Source: Sphaerisporangium perillae (GTDB lineage: Bacteria > Actinomycetota > Actinomycetes > Streptosporangiales > Streptosporangiaceae). From it: DNA of 64,000 nt. Position numbers and translations under genes: made by a program. The stretch is taken from NCBI RefSeq assembly GCF_023276435.1, contig NZ_JALLPO010000007.1, positions 124,001-188,000 of the forward strand, read 5' to 3'. This document shows, piece after piece, positions 1-9,068 of the stretch; the first letter of the stretch is position 1; the number at the start of each line of letters is the position of its first letter. The notes beneath the pieces are model-generated. The model had not been told where the DNA came from, did not search any database, and saw nothing but the letters and a program-made list of their open reading frames with translations.

Positions 1-771
1 CCCACGATGGGGGCGCTGCACGAGGGCCATCGCGCGCTGATCCGGCTCGCCCGCGAGCGCGCCGACCACGTGGCGGTCAGCATCTTCGTCAACCCCCTGC
101 AGTTCGGCCCGCAGGAGGACTACTCGCGGTACCCCCGCACGTTCGGCACCGACCTCGCGGTGTGCGCGGCCGAGGGCGCCGGGCTGGTCTTCGCTCCGGC
201 GGTCGAGGAGATGTACCTCCCGGACCGCCAGGTCGGCGTCTCCTCCGGGCAGATGGGCACGATCGTCGAGGGCGCGTTCCGGCCGGGGCACTTCGACGGC
301 ATGCTGACCGTCGTGCTCAAGCTGTTCAACCTGGTGCAGCCGGACATCGCCGTCTTCGGCCAGAAGGACGCCCAGCAGCTCGCGATGATCCGCCGCATGG
401 TCGCCGACCTGAACCTTCCGGTCGCCGTCGTCGGCGCGCCCACGGTGCGGGAGCCGGACGGGCTGGCGTTGTCCAGCCGCAACCGCTACCTGTCCGTGGC
501 CGACCGGGTCACGGCTCTGGCGCTGTCGACCGCGCTGCGCGAGGGCGCGCGGCACACGCGGCCGAAGGACATCCTGCACGCCGCGCACGCCGTCCTTGAC
601 CAGGCCGCCCAGGCGGATCCGCCGCTGGCGCTCGACTACCTGAGCCTGGTCGACCCGGCGACGTTCACCGCCGTCGCGGACGACCACCGCGGTGAGGCCG
701 TCCTCGCGGTCGCCGCCAGGGTCGGCACCACCCGGTTGATCGACAACGTCGTCCTGACCTTGCCGGCCTGA
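1..771 (+). CDS. panC: Pantothenate synthetase, 5'-truncated by window edge
   Basis: ATP-dependent ligation of pantoate and beta-alanine, the last step of pantothenate synthesis in the cytosol. The frame is open from base 1, and the residues before the first ATG (Pro-Thr, bases 1-6) complete the family's [10 protein letters not shown] motif, so the ATG at 7 is internal and the true start lies outside the window. Visible motifs are the HEGH nucleotide-binding signature, [12 protein letters not shown], the GQKDAQQ stretch and LSSRNRYLS near the middle. About 256 codons are present against roughly 280-310 in the family. It lies upstream of nadBC and coaX, a cofactor-synthesis neighbourhood. Identification is secure; only the N-terminus is missing. 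Confidence 0.95.
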   Translation, partial: PTMGALHEGHRALIRLARERADHVAVSIFVNPLQFGPQEDYSRYPRTFGTDLAVCAAEGAGLVFAPAVEEMYLPDRQVGVSSGQMGTIVEGAFRPGHFDGMLTVVLKLFNLVQPDIAVFGQKDAQQLAMIRRMVADLNLPVAVVGAPTVREPDGLALSSRNRYLSVADRVTALALSTALREGARHTRPKDILHAAHAVLDQAAQADPPLALDYLSLVDPATFTAVADDHRGEAVLAVAARVGTTRLIDNVVLTLPA

Positions 772-846
772 GCCGGCCCCGGGTCCGCCGGCTGACCCGG
801 CCAGGAGGAGGGGCCCTGGCGCATAGGGCTCACTGGGGATGCATTA

Positions 847-861
847 TCGTCATATTGACGA
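847..861. promoter_or_regulatory. Perfect palindrome upstream of nadBC (candidate NAD-responsive operator)
   Basis: TCGTCA-TAT-TGACGA is a perfect 6-3-6 inverted repeat in an AT-rich patch ending 15 bases before the nadBC start. The position, between a core-gene intergenic region and the SD, suits a repressor site. NAD biosynthesis genes of actinobacteria are often controlled by NrtR; assigning this site to NrtR is inference from context only. Confidence 0.5.
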
Positions 862-876
862 AATAAGGGAGCCCCC

Positions 877-3444
877 ATGACCCACCCACCCATTCCTCGT
901 CGGCTCACCGCGCCCGAACCCGGCTGGACGGTGCACGCCGATCTCGTCGTCGTCGGCTCCGGCATCGCCGGACTCACCGTCGCCCTCCGCTACGCCGAGC
1001 TCGTCCCCGGCGCGCGCGTGCTCGTCGTCACCAAGGACGTCCTGTCGGCCGGGTCCACCCGCTGGGCGCAGGGCGGCATCGCCGCCGTGCTCGACCCCGC
1101 CGACTCCCCCGCCGACCACCTCAGCGACACGCTCATCGCCGGCGTCGGACTGTGCGACGTCCCGGCCGTGCGGGCACTGGTGACGGAGGGACCGGGGGCG
1201 CTGCGGCGGCTCATGGACCACGGGGCCCGGTTCGACCGGCAGCCGGACGGCGGCCTCCAGCTCACCCGCGAGGGCGGCCACCGCCGTGACCGCATCGTCC
1301 ACGCCGGCGGGGACGCCACCGGCGCCGAGGTCCAGCGCGCCCTGGTCGAGGCCGTCCACGCGAGCGGGCGCATCGAGGTCATCGAGCACGCGCTGGTGCT
1401 CGATCTGCTGCAGGACGCCACCGGGGCCACGTGCGGGATCACGCTGCACGTCATGGGCGAGGGCGCGAGGGACGGGGTGGGCGCGGTGCGCGCCGGCGCC
1501 GTCGTGCTCGCCACCGGAGGCATGGGCCAGGTGTACGCGGCCACGACCAATCCCCTGGTCTCCACCGGAGACGGGGTGGCCCTGGCGCTCCGGGCCGGCG
1601 CCGCCGTGCGGGACCTGGAGTTCGTGCAGTTCCACCCGACGGTCCTGTGGCTCGGAGAGGGCTCGACCGGCCAGCAGCCGCTCATCTCTGAGGCCGTGCG
1701 CGGCGAGGGCGCGGTGCTCCTCGACGGCGCCGGCGAGCGGTTCATGGTCGGCGCGCACGAGCTCGCCGAGCTGGCCCCGCGCGACGTGGTGGCCAAGGCG
1801 ATCATGCGCCGGATGCTGGAGACCGGCGCGAGCCACGTGGACCTCGACGCGCGGCACTTCGGCGAGGAGAAGTGGCGCTCCCGCTTCCCGACGATCTACG
1901 CGGTGTGCCGGGAACACGGCATCGACCCGGCCCGCGAGCCCATTCCCGTCGCCCCGGCCGCGCACTACGCCAGCGGCGGGGTCCGTACCGACCTGCACGG
2001 GCGCACGAGCGTCCCGGGCCTGTACGCCTGCGGCGAGGCGGCCTGCACAGGGGTGCACGGGGCGAACCGGCTCGCCTCCAACTCCCTGCTGGAAGGGCTC
2101 GTCTTCGCCGAGCGCATCGCCGCCGACCTCGCCTCCGTCCGGTATGCCGCGGGCTCGCCGGGCGAACCGGTCGACGACGGCCGTGCCACAGGGCTGGTCG
2201 ACCCCCGGGTGCGTCCGCGCGTCCAGGCCCGCATGAGCGCCGGCGCGGGCGTGCTGAGAAGCGGGCGGAGCCTGGCGGAGGTGAGCAACGGCCTCCTCGA
2301 CGCCCGCTGGACCCCGGTGGCCGTGGAGCCGTGCACGGAGTCCTGGGAGGCCACGAACCTGCTCACGGTGGCGACCGCCATCGTCACGGCGGCCCGGGCG
2401 CGCGAGGAGACGCGCGGATCTCACTGGCGTGAGGATTTCCCCGAACGAAATGATGCCTGGTGGCTGGGGCACCTCGACGTGACCCTGGCCGAGGATGGAC
2501 TGACCCTGGCCGAGGAGGGACTGACCATGACCTACGCCCAGCACGACGACGACCGGACGGCCGGCCTTCCGAACCAGGTCGGGGCCGACCTGGCGGAGGC
2601 GGGCCTGGACCCGGCGGCGGTCGTGGCGCTGGTCGGCACCGCCCTCGCCGAGGACCTCACCGAGGACGGCGACGTCACCACCATCGCCACGGTGCCCGCA
2701 GATCAGCGGGCCGTAGGTGATGTCGTGGCACGTGCCGGCGGCGTGGTCGCGGGGCTCGCGGTCGCCGAGGCGGTGTTCCACGCTTCCTCCGGTGGACGGC
2801 TGACGCTGGAACGCCACGTGAAGGACGGCGAGCGCGTCTCGAGCGGCGACATCCTCATGACGGTCGTCGGACCGGTGCGCGACCTGCTCACCGCCGAGCG
2901 CACCGCGCTCAACCTGCTCACCCACCTGTCCGGCATCGCGACCCTGACCAGCCGCTGGGTCGAGGCGGTGAGCGGTACCGCCGCCCGCGTCCGCGACAGC
3001 CGCAAGACGCTTCCGGGCCTGCGAGCGCTCGAGAAGTACGCCGTGCGGTGCGGCGGAGGGGTCAATCATCGGATGTCGCTTTCCGACGCGGCCTTGATCA
3101 AGGACAATCACGTGGTGGCGGCCGGTGGGGTCGCCGAGGCGTTCCGCGCGGTACGACAGGCCTACCCGGAGCTGCCGATCGAGGTGGAGGTGGACCGCAT
3201 CGACCAGCTCGAACCGGTGCTCGCGGAAGGGGCGGAGGAGATCCTGCTGGACAACTTCACCGTGGACGAGCTGGCTCGCGCGGTGCGCCTGGTGGACGGC
3301 AGGGCACGGCTGGAGTCCAGCGGAGGACTCACCTTGGAATCGGCCCGTGAGGTGGCCGAAACCGGTGTTGACTACCTTGCTGTGGGGTCGCTGACCCACT
3401 CGGCGCCCGCACTCGACATCGCTCTGGACCTTCGGGGGGCTTGA
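877..3444 (+). CDS. nadBC: L-aspartate oxidase / quinolinate phosphoribosyltransferase fusion
   Basis: One 855-codon frame carries two NAD-synthesis enzymes. Residues 1 to about 540 are NadB: FAD-binding GSGIAG at 27-32, the STRWAQGGIA motif, HYASGGV and the GANRLASNSLLEGL signature; it oxidises L-aspartate to iminoaspartate. Residues from about 560 are NadC, with the SRKTLPGLRALEKYAV phosphoribosyltransferase motif near residue 706 and the IEVEVD and ILLDNF strands; it converts quinolinate to nicotinate mononucleotide. The linker contains a tandem 21-base duplication (LAEDGLT/LAEEGLT) and an internal ATG at 2527 behind GAGGAGGGA, which could make free NadC. ATG 877 follows AAGGGAG. The stop overlaps coaX by one base. 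NadA is not in the window. Confidence 0.92.
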   Translation: MTHPPIPRRLTAPEPGWTVHADLVVVGSGIAGLTVALRYAELVPGARVLVVTKDVLSAGSTRWAQGGIAAVLDPADSPADHLSDTLIAGVGLCDVPAVRALVTEGPGALRRLMDHGARFDRQPDGGLQLTREGGHRRDRIVHAGGDATGAEVQRALVEAVHASGRIEVIEHALVLDLLQDATGATCGITLHVMGEGARDGVGAVRAGAVVLATGGMGQVYAATTNPLVSTGDGVALALRAGAAVRDLEFVQFHPTVLWLGEGSTGQQPLISEAVRGEGAVLLDGAGERFMVGAHELAELAPRDVVAKAIMRRMLETGASHVDLDARHFGEEKWRSRFPTIYAVCREHGIDPAREPIPVAPAAHYASGGVRTDLHGRTSVPGLYACGEAACTGVHGANRLASNSLLEGLVFAERIAADLASVRYAAGSPGEPVDDGRATGLVDPRVRPRVQARMSAGAGVLRSGRSLAEVSNGLLDARWTPVAVEPCTESWEATNLLTVATAIVTAARAREETRGSHWREDFPERNDAWWLGHLDVTLAEDGLTLAEEGLTMTYAQHDDDRTAGLPNQVGADLAEAGLDPAAVVALVGTALAEDLTEDGDVTTIATVPADQRAVGDVVARAGGVVAGLAVAEAVFHASSGGRLTLERHVKDGERVSSGDILMTVVGPVRDLLTAERTALNLLTHLSGIATLTSRWVEAVSGTAARVRDSRKTLPGLRALEKYAVRCGGGVNHRMSLSDAALIKDNHVVAAGGVAEAFRAVRQAYPELPIEVEVDRIDQLEPVLAEGAEEILLDNFTVDELARAVRLVDGRARLESSGGLTLESAREVAETGVDYLAVGSLTHSAPALDIALDLRGA

Positions 3445-4226
3445 TGCTGCTCACGATCGACGTCGGCAACACCCATACCGTGCTCGGCCTGTTCGAAGGC
3501 GAGGAGGTCATCGAGCACTGGCGCCTCGCCACCGACGCGCGGCGCACCGCCGACGAGATCGCGGTCGTCCTGCAGGGGCTGCTCGGCCAGAGCCCCCTGC
3601 TCAAGGGCGCCGACATCAGCGGCATCGCCATCTGCTCGACGGTCCCCTCGGTCCTCAACGAGATGCGCGAGATGTGCCGGCGTTACTACGGCGACGTGAC
3701 CGCCGTGATCGTCGAGCCGGGCGTCCGCACCGGGGTGCCGGTGCGGATGGACAACCCCAAGGAGGTGGGCAGCGACCGCATCGTCAACGCGCTCGCCGCC
3801 ATCACCCTGTACGGGGGGCCGTGCGTGATCGTCGACTTCGGCACCGCGACGTCGTTCGACGCGGTCTCGGCCAAGGGCGAGTACGTCGGAGCGGTGACCG
3901 CTCCGGGCATCGAGATCTCGGTGGACGCCCTGGCGGCGGCCGGAGCCCAGCTCCACAAGGTCCAGCTCGTGCGCCCGCGCTCGGTGATCGCCAAGAACAC
4001 CGTCGAAGCGCTGCAGGCGGGCATCATCTACGGCTTCGCAGGCCAGGTCGACGGCATCGTCGAGCGCATGGCCCCCGAACTCGCCGCCGACCCCGACGAC
4101 GTCACCGTCGTGGCCACCGGTTCCCTGGCGTCGCTGGTGGTGGACGAGGCCCGCTCCATCGACGTGCACGAGCCCTGGCTCACGCTGATCGGGCTGCGCC
4201 TCATCTACAACCGCAACACCAGCTGA
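3444..4226 (+). CDS. coaX: Type III pantothenate kinase
   Basis: Phosphorylates pantothenate in the first step of coenzyme A synthesis; ASKHA-fold, cytosolic, usually needs a monovalent cation and is not inhibited by CoA. The N-terminal DVGNTHTVLG phosphate loop (residues 6-15), the EVGSDRIVNALAA stretch and DFGTATSFDAV near residue 130 are family hallmarks. Length of 260 aa is normal. ATG 3444 overlaps the nadBC stop in TGATG, indicating translational coupling; a TTG three bases earlier is a less likely start. With panC in the same region it completes the pantothenate-to-CoA entry. Confidence 0.95.
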   Translation: MLLTIDVGNTHTVLGLFEGEEVIEHWRLATDARRTADEIAVVLQGLLGQSPLLKGADISGIAICSTVPSVLNEMREMCRRYYGDVTAVIVEPGVRTGVPVRMDNPKEVGSDRIVNALAAITLYGGPCVIVDFGTATSFDAVSAKGEYVGAVTAPGIEISVDALAAAGAQLHKVQLVRPRSVIAKNTVEALQAGIIYGFAGQVDGIVERMAPELAADPDDVTVVATGSLASLVVDEARSIDVHEPWLTLIGLRLIYNRNTS

Positions 4227-5012
4227 GACCGCGTCCGGCCCGCGGACGCGGCCCCCGGTCGGTCAGGGGATCAGTACGAGGCGCCCCGCCTCCGCCGATC
4301 GGGTCCGGCGGGCTCCGAGGACGCGCGAGAGGGCTTCGGCCTCGACCACCGCCCCCGAAGTCCCCGGGCGGTGGTCAGGCCGTTGAGAGGCGGTGTGGGG
4401 GCCTGTACGGCCGGACTCCGCGCGGGGCCGGGGCGACCGCCTCCGCGTCGAGCACCACCTAGCCTGCCCGTCGAGCACCACATGGCTGCCCGCGCCGTGG
4501 AGGCGCGCTCCATGCCCGTCAGGCTCACGATCAAGCGGTGGGCGGAGATCCATATCGAGGGCGTCGAGGCGGCGCGCGCCGATTACGACGCGGGGGTGTG
4601 ATCCACACCGCAAATTACGGCCATGTTACGCATCCGCCCGCGACCGGTGGAAAGGGGTCAGAAACCGCTGTCGTTTCGCGGGCTAATTAGGCCTATAGGC
4701 GGCCCGTCATATATCGGGGACCGAGGCGGCTCCAAGCGCGGCTCCCGCGGAACCCCGCCTCGACCAGTGCCGCGGCCGGGTCTCGTCTCGGCTCCGGCGG
4801 CCGGCGTGCCCGATCTCCGTCGGCGTCAGCCCCGTTCGGCAGGTACCGAGACATGTCATGAGTAGTTCACATATGCGCTGGTATGTCAATCACAAACGTA
4901 ACGAGTATCGAGGCCAGCGCTTGACGACCTTTCAGCGCGGCGTTTAACGTTCCTGACGGGCGGGCTGAAGCATTCAGTATGTTGCCGAGTTCGTCGTGGG
5001 GGAGGACACCCG
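4227..5012. other. 785-base stretch after coaX with no convincing gene
   Basis: A G+C-rich inverted repeat, GCGTCCG-N5-CGGACGC at 4231-4249, just after the coaX stop may end that transcript, though no T-run follows. Two near-identical 22-23 base units (CGTCGAGCACCAC...) lie in tandem at 4446-4490. A GTG-started frame at 4371-4601 ends in a protein-like stretch (MPVRLTIKRWAEIH..., from about 4512) but has no clear SD and is not recognised. The 3' end becomes AT-richer and carries the promoter of the next gene. Confidence 0.4.
4921..4950 (+). promoter_or_regulatory. Housekeeping-type promoter of the small HTH gene
   Basis: TTGACG at 4921-4926 and TAACGT at 4945-4950 are separated by 18 bases, a good match to an actinobacterial primary-sigma promoter. 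It would place the start of transcription near 4957 and leave a leader of about 55 bases before the ATG at 5013. Confidence 0.55.
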
Positions 5013-5261
5013 ATGGCGTATCCGGATCTGGTTTCCCGAGGGAATGGCTTTCCTCCGGGATCAGACGGCGTGGGACTGAGCGATGACGATCTTCTCTTGC
5101 TCGCCGAGTTGGCCAAGGGCGTGACCGTCGACAGGGTGGGCCGGCGGCTCGACGTGAGCGGCCGCACCGTGCGACGCCGCCTGCGCGGCATCTGTGACCG
5201 CATCGGCGTGGCCACCGCCATAGAGGCGGTGGCGTGGGCGGCCCGCCGCCGGCTCATCTAG
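5013..5261 (+). CDS. Small LuxR-type helix-turn-helix protein
   Basis: An 82-residue protein that is essentially one C-terminal LuxR/GerE-like DNA-binding domain: LSDDDLLLLAELAKGVTVD leads into VGRRLDVSGRTVRRRLRGIC (recognition helix, residues about 45-64) and a final amphipathic helix. No receiver or sensor domain is present. The ATG follows GGGGGAGGAC at good spacing. It is convergent with the NlpC/P60 gene. Such stand-alone HTH proteins are common in Streptosporangiales; the target genes are unknown. Confidence 0.8.
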   Translation: MAYPDLVSRGNGFPPGSDGVGLSDDDLLLLAELAKGVTVDRVGRRLDVSGRTVRRRLRGICDRIGVATAIEAVAWAARRRLI

Positions 5262-5409
5262 CCGGCGGCGCCGATCGTCTGGACACAGGCGGGAGGATCA
5301 GACAGCGGGCAGGGCCGGCACACGGCTCCTAAGAACACCCCAGGCGCTCCGTGACCTCGATGGCCGAACCCGCGGACCTGGACGGCCGAACCCGGCGGCC
5401 GGTCGGCGA

Positions 5410-6489
5410 TCAGTCGGCGATGCGCACGCCGCCGGCGAACGGCCGGTTGCCCAGCGGGGCCACCCGGACGACATCGCCGGTGTGAGGCGCGTGCACCATC
5501 ATGCCGCCGCCGATGTAGATGCCCACGTGGTGCAGATCGCTGTAGAAGAAGACCAGGTCGCCGGGGCGCAGATCCTGCCGGGACACGTGCGTGCCGGCGG
5601 TCCACTGGTCGCCGGTGTAGTGCGGCAGGCTGATCCCGACCTTCTGGTAGGCCCACATGACCAGGCCGGAGCAGTCGAAGGTGCTCGGACCCGCGGCTCC
5701 CCAGACGTACGGCTTGAGCTGCTGCGTCAGGGCCCACTTGGCGGCCTCGGCGGCCTTGCCCGTGCCGGGGATCGGAATCGCGATCTTGGTCGCCCTGCCG
5801 TACGACTGGCCGCTCTGGGAGAGCGCGCGCTTGAACAGGTTGCTCTCGGTCTTGGAGACCAGGTTGCGGATCTTGTCCCGCTGCGACGACAGGTCGGTGA
5901 CGAGCTTCTTGACCTCGGTCTCGCGGGCCTTGGCGCTCGCCTTCGCGCGCTCGGCGATGGCCATCGCCTTGGCGATCTGGGAGACCTCCTCGCCCTGCTC
6001 CAGCTGGAGGGCGTAGGTCGTGGCCGCCCGGTCGAGGTAGCCGTCCGGGTCGCCGGACATGGCTAGCGCGAGGGGGGAGCCGAGGTCGCCGGTCATGTAC
6101 GCGTCCTGGGCGTACAGCCCGGCCTTGCGGCGCTTCTCCTCGAGGTCGACCTGGCTCTTGACGAGCGTCTTCTTGGCCAGGTCGGCCGAGCGCTGCGCCT
6201 GCTTGAGGCGCTCCTTCTGGCCGTTGTACTGCTCGGTGAGCGACTCGATCTGGTTGTACAGGTGCTCGACCTGGGTCTTGAGCTCGTTCAGGGTGGGCTT
6301 GGGTTCGGCCGTCGCCGCCATCAGCGGCGAACCGAACGTCATGGCCGTCAGGGTGGCGGTGACGAGCGCGATGCGGCGGGGAAGGCGCCAGGCCGTCCCC
6401 GAGGCTCCGCCGAACCAGGCGCGCGGGTTGCGCTCTCGGGCGCGGGCATGCTTGCCCGCGCTCTTTCCAGGCGTGCGCCTAGGCTCCAC
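5410..6489 (-). CDS. Secreted NlpC/P60 peptidoglycan endopeptidase
   Basis: Cell-wall hydrolase of the RipA/CwlO type expected to cut peptide stems of peptidoglycan outside the membrane. A basic N-terminus and hydrophobic segment (RIALVTATLTAMTF, about residues 40-53) form a signal sequence, followed by a long coiled coil (about 65-225) that in this family restrains or localises the catalytic domain. The last 120 residues are NlpC/P60, with catalytic Cys in FDCSGLVMWAYQ, His in DLHHVGIYIGGG and the polar residue in MVHAPHTGD. GTG 6489 is preferred over TTG 6492 because GAGGAG sits seven bases upstream. Expression should be controlled by the c-di-AMP riboswitch directly upstream. Confidence 0.92.
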   Translation of the reverse strand: MEPRRTPGKSAGKHARARERNPRAWFGGASGTAWRLPRRIALVTATLTAMTFGSPLMAATAEPKPTLNELKTQVEHLYNQIESLTEQYNGQKERLKQAQRSADLAKKTLVKSQVDLEEKRRKAGLYAQDAYMTGDLGSPLALAMSGDPDGYLDRAATTYALQLEQGEEVSQIAKAMAIAERAKASAKARETEVKKLVTDLSSQRDKIRNLVSKTESNLFKRALSQSGQSYGRATKIAIPIPGTGKAAEAAKWALTQQLKPYVWGAAGPSTFDCSGLVMWAYQKVGISLPHYTGDQWTAGTHVSRQDLRPGDLVFFYSDLHHVGIYIGGGMMVHAPHTGDVVRVAPLGNRPFAGGVRIAD

Positions 6490-6509
6490 CAACGAGCTCC
6501 TCTCCTCGG

Positions 6510-6695
6510 CCGCCTACCGGGTTAGCTGACGGGTTCGGGCCGGAGTAGCCCTACCGAGCACCTGATCATGGAGGATCGCGATGCCTCTTTCTCGGATTCA
6601 CCCCAGGGGGTGGTGGGGCGCCGGGGGTGACCCCCGTTTCCCCATCATTGGGTCCCCGGTTTCCCGCCCTTCGGGACGTGGCGGGAATTAGGCGG
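6510..6695 (-). ncRNA. ydaO/yuaA-type c-di-AMP riboswitch
   Basis: On the minus strand the leader of the NlpC/P60 gene contains, in order, the P1 strand CCGCCU (6695-6690) followed by AAUU, GGGGACCCA, GGGGUGAAUCC, GGUAGGGCUACUCCG, CCCGAACCCGUCAGCUAACC and the closing P1 strand AGGCGG (6515-6510). These are the conserved blocks of the ydaO class, which binds cyclic di-AMP and usually switches off cell-wall hydrolase genes in actinobacteria. The element ends about 20 bases before the start codon, so it may act on translation or by termination. DisA, which synthesises the ligand, is encoded at 16840-17928. Confidence 0.93.
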
Positions 6696-7077
6696 TGTGG
6701 CCATCGCGATGCGAAGACCGACATTGACGCTGGACACTAGTGCAGTCGAGGTTCCTGCTCAACCAGAACTGCGAATTCTGTAGAGGTTGCACAACCGCCG
6801 CATCACGGAAAGATCACGCTGGGTGGGAGGCGCCACCCGTGCCGAGCTGCGATTACGTGGCCATCGGGCATTCCCGTCACGGGAAATCGCAGGTCCGGGA
6901 CCATGTGGACTCTTTGGCCGCACCGACGGTGATCGTCCCTACTGTGCGCGTTCGACGCATCACCGGCAGCTACGGTGGCCGTGGGGGTGTGGGGTTTCGG
7001 GTGGACCGTTACCGGGTGCGCGCCTCCCTCGGGCCACGTATCCTCCGGCCGCCGGCGGGCGGATACGCTGGCCGGTC
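6696..7077. other. Intergenic region between riboswitch and argA
   Basis: This divergent region should hold the promoters for the riboswitch-controlled hydrolase (minus) and argA (plus). Short frames here have no SD and no recognisable protein. I could not pick a confident -35/-10 pair. Confidence 0.35.
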
Positions 7078-7623
7078 ATGGAGCAGGTCGCGGAGCTCGT
7101 GCCCGCCGGAAGCGCGCCCGTCGTCAGGCGAGCCCGCACTTCCGACGTCCGGGACATCAGGAAACTGGTCGACACCTACTCCGGCGACGGGCCGCGCCTC
7201 CTGCGCAAGTCGACCGTGACCCTCTATGAGGACGTCCAGGAGTTCTGGGTGGCCGAGCGGGACGGCCAGGTTGTGGGCTGCGGAGCGCTCCATGTGCTGT
7301 GGGAGGACCTCGCGGAGATCCGCACGGTGGCCGTCGACGCCGCCTGCCGCGGCCTCGGCATCGGCCACAAGATCGTCGCGGCGCTCATCGACGCCGCCCG
7401 TGAGCTGGAGGTACAGCGGGTCTTCTGCCTGACCTTCGAAGTCGACTTCTTCGCCAGGCACGGATTCGTCCCGATCCAGGGGACCCCGGTGGCGCCCGAG
7501 GTGTACGCCGAGCTGCTGGACTCCTACGACGAAGGCGTCGCCGAGTTCCTGGACCTGGAGCACGTCAAACCGAACACGCTGGGTAACACGCGCATGCTCC
7601 TCCATTTGAGCCCGCGATCTTGA
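7078..7623 (+). CDS. argA: Short-type N-acetylglutamate synthase (GNAT)
   Basis: Acetyl-CoA:glutamate N-acetyltransferase of the stand-alone GNAT type (like M. tuberculosis Rv2747), first step of arginine synthesis. Residues 15-35 (VVRRARTSDVRDIRKLVDTY) open the fold, EIRTVAVDAACRGLGIGHKIV carries the acetyl-CoA-binding Q/RxxGxG/A loop, and CLTFEVDFFARHGFVPI is typical of the family. 181 aa matches the usual 170-180 and is far shorter than E. coli ArgA, which has an added kinase-like domain. ATG 7078 starts the conserved part; the frame extends upstream without homology. No other arginine genes are nearby. Confidence 0.82.
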   Translation: MEQVAELVPAGSAPVVRRARTSDVRDIRKLVDTYSGDGPRLLRKSTVTLYEDVQEFWVAERDGQVVGCGALHVLWEDLAEIRTVAVDAACRGLGIGHKIVAALIDAARELEVQRVFCLTFEVDFFARHGFVPIQGTPVAPEVYAELLDSYDEGVAEFLDLEHVKPNTLGNTRMLLHLSPRS

Positions 7624-7739
7624 CCGGCCCGGTGACGGGATGGAAAGGTGACTGTTGATGCCGCTGTCGCTACCTTGGGCAACACCAGAGCATGTGTGAC
7701 TGACCTAGGCCGCATGCGAACCCGAAGTGAGGTGACACG

Positions 7740-9068
7740 GTGAGCACCGGACAGCCGCCGTACCCACGGGATGAGCCGGACGACAATCATTCGTCATCCG
7801 GCTCACCGCAATATGGGCAGCAGAACCCCCCGGGAGCCGATCCCGAGATGACCGTCGTCCACCGTCCCCAGCCGACGTCGGAGCACGCCGCATACCCACA
7901 GCAGCAGGCCTACGGCCAGCAGCAGGGGTATGGCCAGCAGGGCGGGACGGGAGCATACGGGCAGAGCTATCCCCAGCAGCCTCAGGCGGCGGGCCAGCAG
8001 CAGTACGGCCAGCAGGCGCAGCAGTACGGCCAGCAGGGCTATGGCCAGCAGCCGCAGTACGGGCAGCAGGGTTACGGCCAGCAGGCTCAGTACGGCCAGC
8101 AGGAGGCCCAGCAGGGCTACGGCCAGCAGGCGGCGCAGGGCCAGCCGCAGTACGGTCAGCAGCCCGCATACGACCAGCAGGCTCAGTACGGCCAGCAGCA
8201 GTACGGTCAGCAGGGCGCGCAGGCCGGTTACGGCCAGCAGCAGCAGTACGGGCAGCAGCCCCAGCAGGGGCAGGCGTACGGCCAGCAGGAGGCCCAGCAG
8301 GGCTACGGCCAGCAGCAGGCGTACGGGCAGCAGCCGCAGTACGGCCAGCAGCCCGCATACGACCAGCAGGCTCAGTACGGCCAGCAGCAGTACGGTCAGC
8401 AGGGCTATGGCGAGCAGCAGTACGGCCAGCAGCCCCAGCAGTACGGCCAGCAGGGCTATGGCCAGCCGCAGGGGTACGGGCAGCAGCAGTACGGCCAGCC
8501 GGGCTACGGCCAGGCCGGCTACCAGCAGCCGTACGGCGCGACCGGCGCGCAGCCTCCGGGTGCGCCCGCGCCGCTGGCCGAGTGGTGGCAGCGCCTCGTC
8601 GCCCGCCTCATCGACATCGTGATCCTCGTGGTCCCGTACGTGATCCTCTCGATCGTGCTGACGGCGATCATCGTGACGGCGCCGAGCTTCGACCCGGCCA
8701 CGGGAGCGGTCAACGCGGGCGGCGGGGTCTTCCTGGCGTCCCTGCTGATCGCGATCCTCGCCGGCCTGACGTGGATCGGCTACGAGTTCCTGATGACCAA
8801 GCAGCGCGGCCAGACCGTGGGCAAGATCGTCATGGGCATCAAGGTCGTTCCGGTCGGGGGCGCCATCGAGGGCGGGCTGGGCTCGGACCTGGCGGTCAAG
8901 CGCGCCGGGGTCCTGTGGGGTCCGCAGCTGCTGAACTGGATCCCCGTCGTCGGGCTCGTCACCTGGGTCTTCTACCTGGTCAACGTTCTCTGGCAGTTCT
9001 GGGACAAGCCGCTCCAGCAGTGCCTGCACGACAAGGTCGCCGGCACCGTCGTCGTGAAGGTCAAGTAA
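7740..9068 (+). CDS. RDD-family membrane protein with long YGQQ-repeat N-terminus
   Basis: 442 aa. Residues 1-270 are a low-complexity cytosolic tract dominated by YGQQ, GYGQQ and QYGQQ units with few charges, comparable in composition to prion-like domains. Residues about 275-440 form an RDD domain: [19 protein letters not shown] carries the Arg-Asp pair at the start of membrane helix 1, further helices follow, and [16 protein letters not shown] and [17 protein letters not shown] are conserved RDD blocks. RDD proteins are inner-membrane proteins, some linked to sodium/proton transport, but the role here is unknown. GTG 7740 is preceded by GAGGTG. The following gene is a paralogue without the repeat expansion. 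DNA repeats at 7900-8530 may be unstable. Confidence 0.85.
   Translation: MSTGQPPYPRDEPDDNHSSSGSPQYGQQNPPGADPEMTVVHRPQPTSEHAAYPQQQAYGQQQGYGQQGGTGAYGQSYPQQPQAAGQQQYGQQAQQYGQQGYGQQPQYGQQGYGQQAQYGQQEAQQGYGQQAAQGQPQYGQQPAYDQQAQYGQQQYGQQGAQAGYGQQQQYGQQPQQGQAYGQQEAQQGYGQQQAYGQQPQYGQQPAYDQQAQYGQQQYGQQGYGEQQYGQQPQQYGQQGYGQPQGYGQQQYGQPGYGQAGYQQPYGATGAQPPGAPAPLAEWWQRLVARLIDIVILVVPYVILSIVLTAIIVTAPSFDPATGAVNAGGGVFLASLLIAILAGLTWIGYEFLMTKQRGQTVGKIVMGIKVVPVGGAIEGGLGSDLAVKRAGVLWGPQLLNWIPVVGLVTWVFYLVNVLWQFWDKPLQQCLHDKVAGTVVVKVK
7900..8530 (+). repeat. Degenerate tandem repeat encoding (Q)YGQQ units
   Basis: Irregular 12-27 base units built around TACGGCCAGCAG or TACGGGCAGCAG run through about 630 bases. Some longer segments recur almost exactly: the run coding [20 protein letters not shown] occurs around 8150-8215 and again around 8337-8402, indicating recent duplication within the array. 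Confidence 0.85.

Noticed and set aside
850-3399. 849-codon frame on the minus strand opposite nadBC, and similar long antisense frames over RDD, clpC, GMC and sox genes
   Set aside because: Long antisense frames are a by-product of high GC; they carry no domain and mirror genes with clear families.
7900-8530. Possible CRISPR array
   Set aside because: Repeats are short, irregular, in frame with the protein and lack unique spacers; no cas genes are present.
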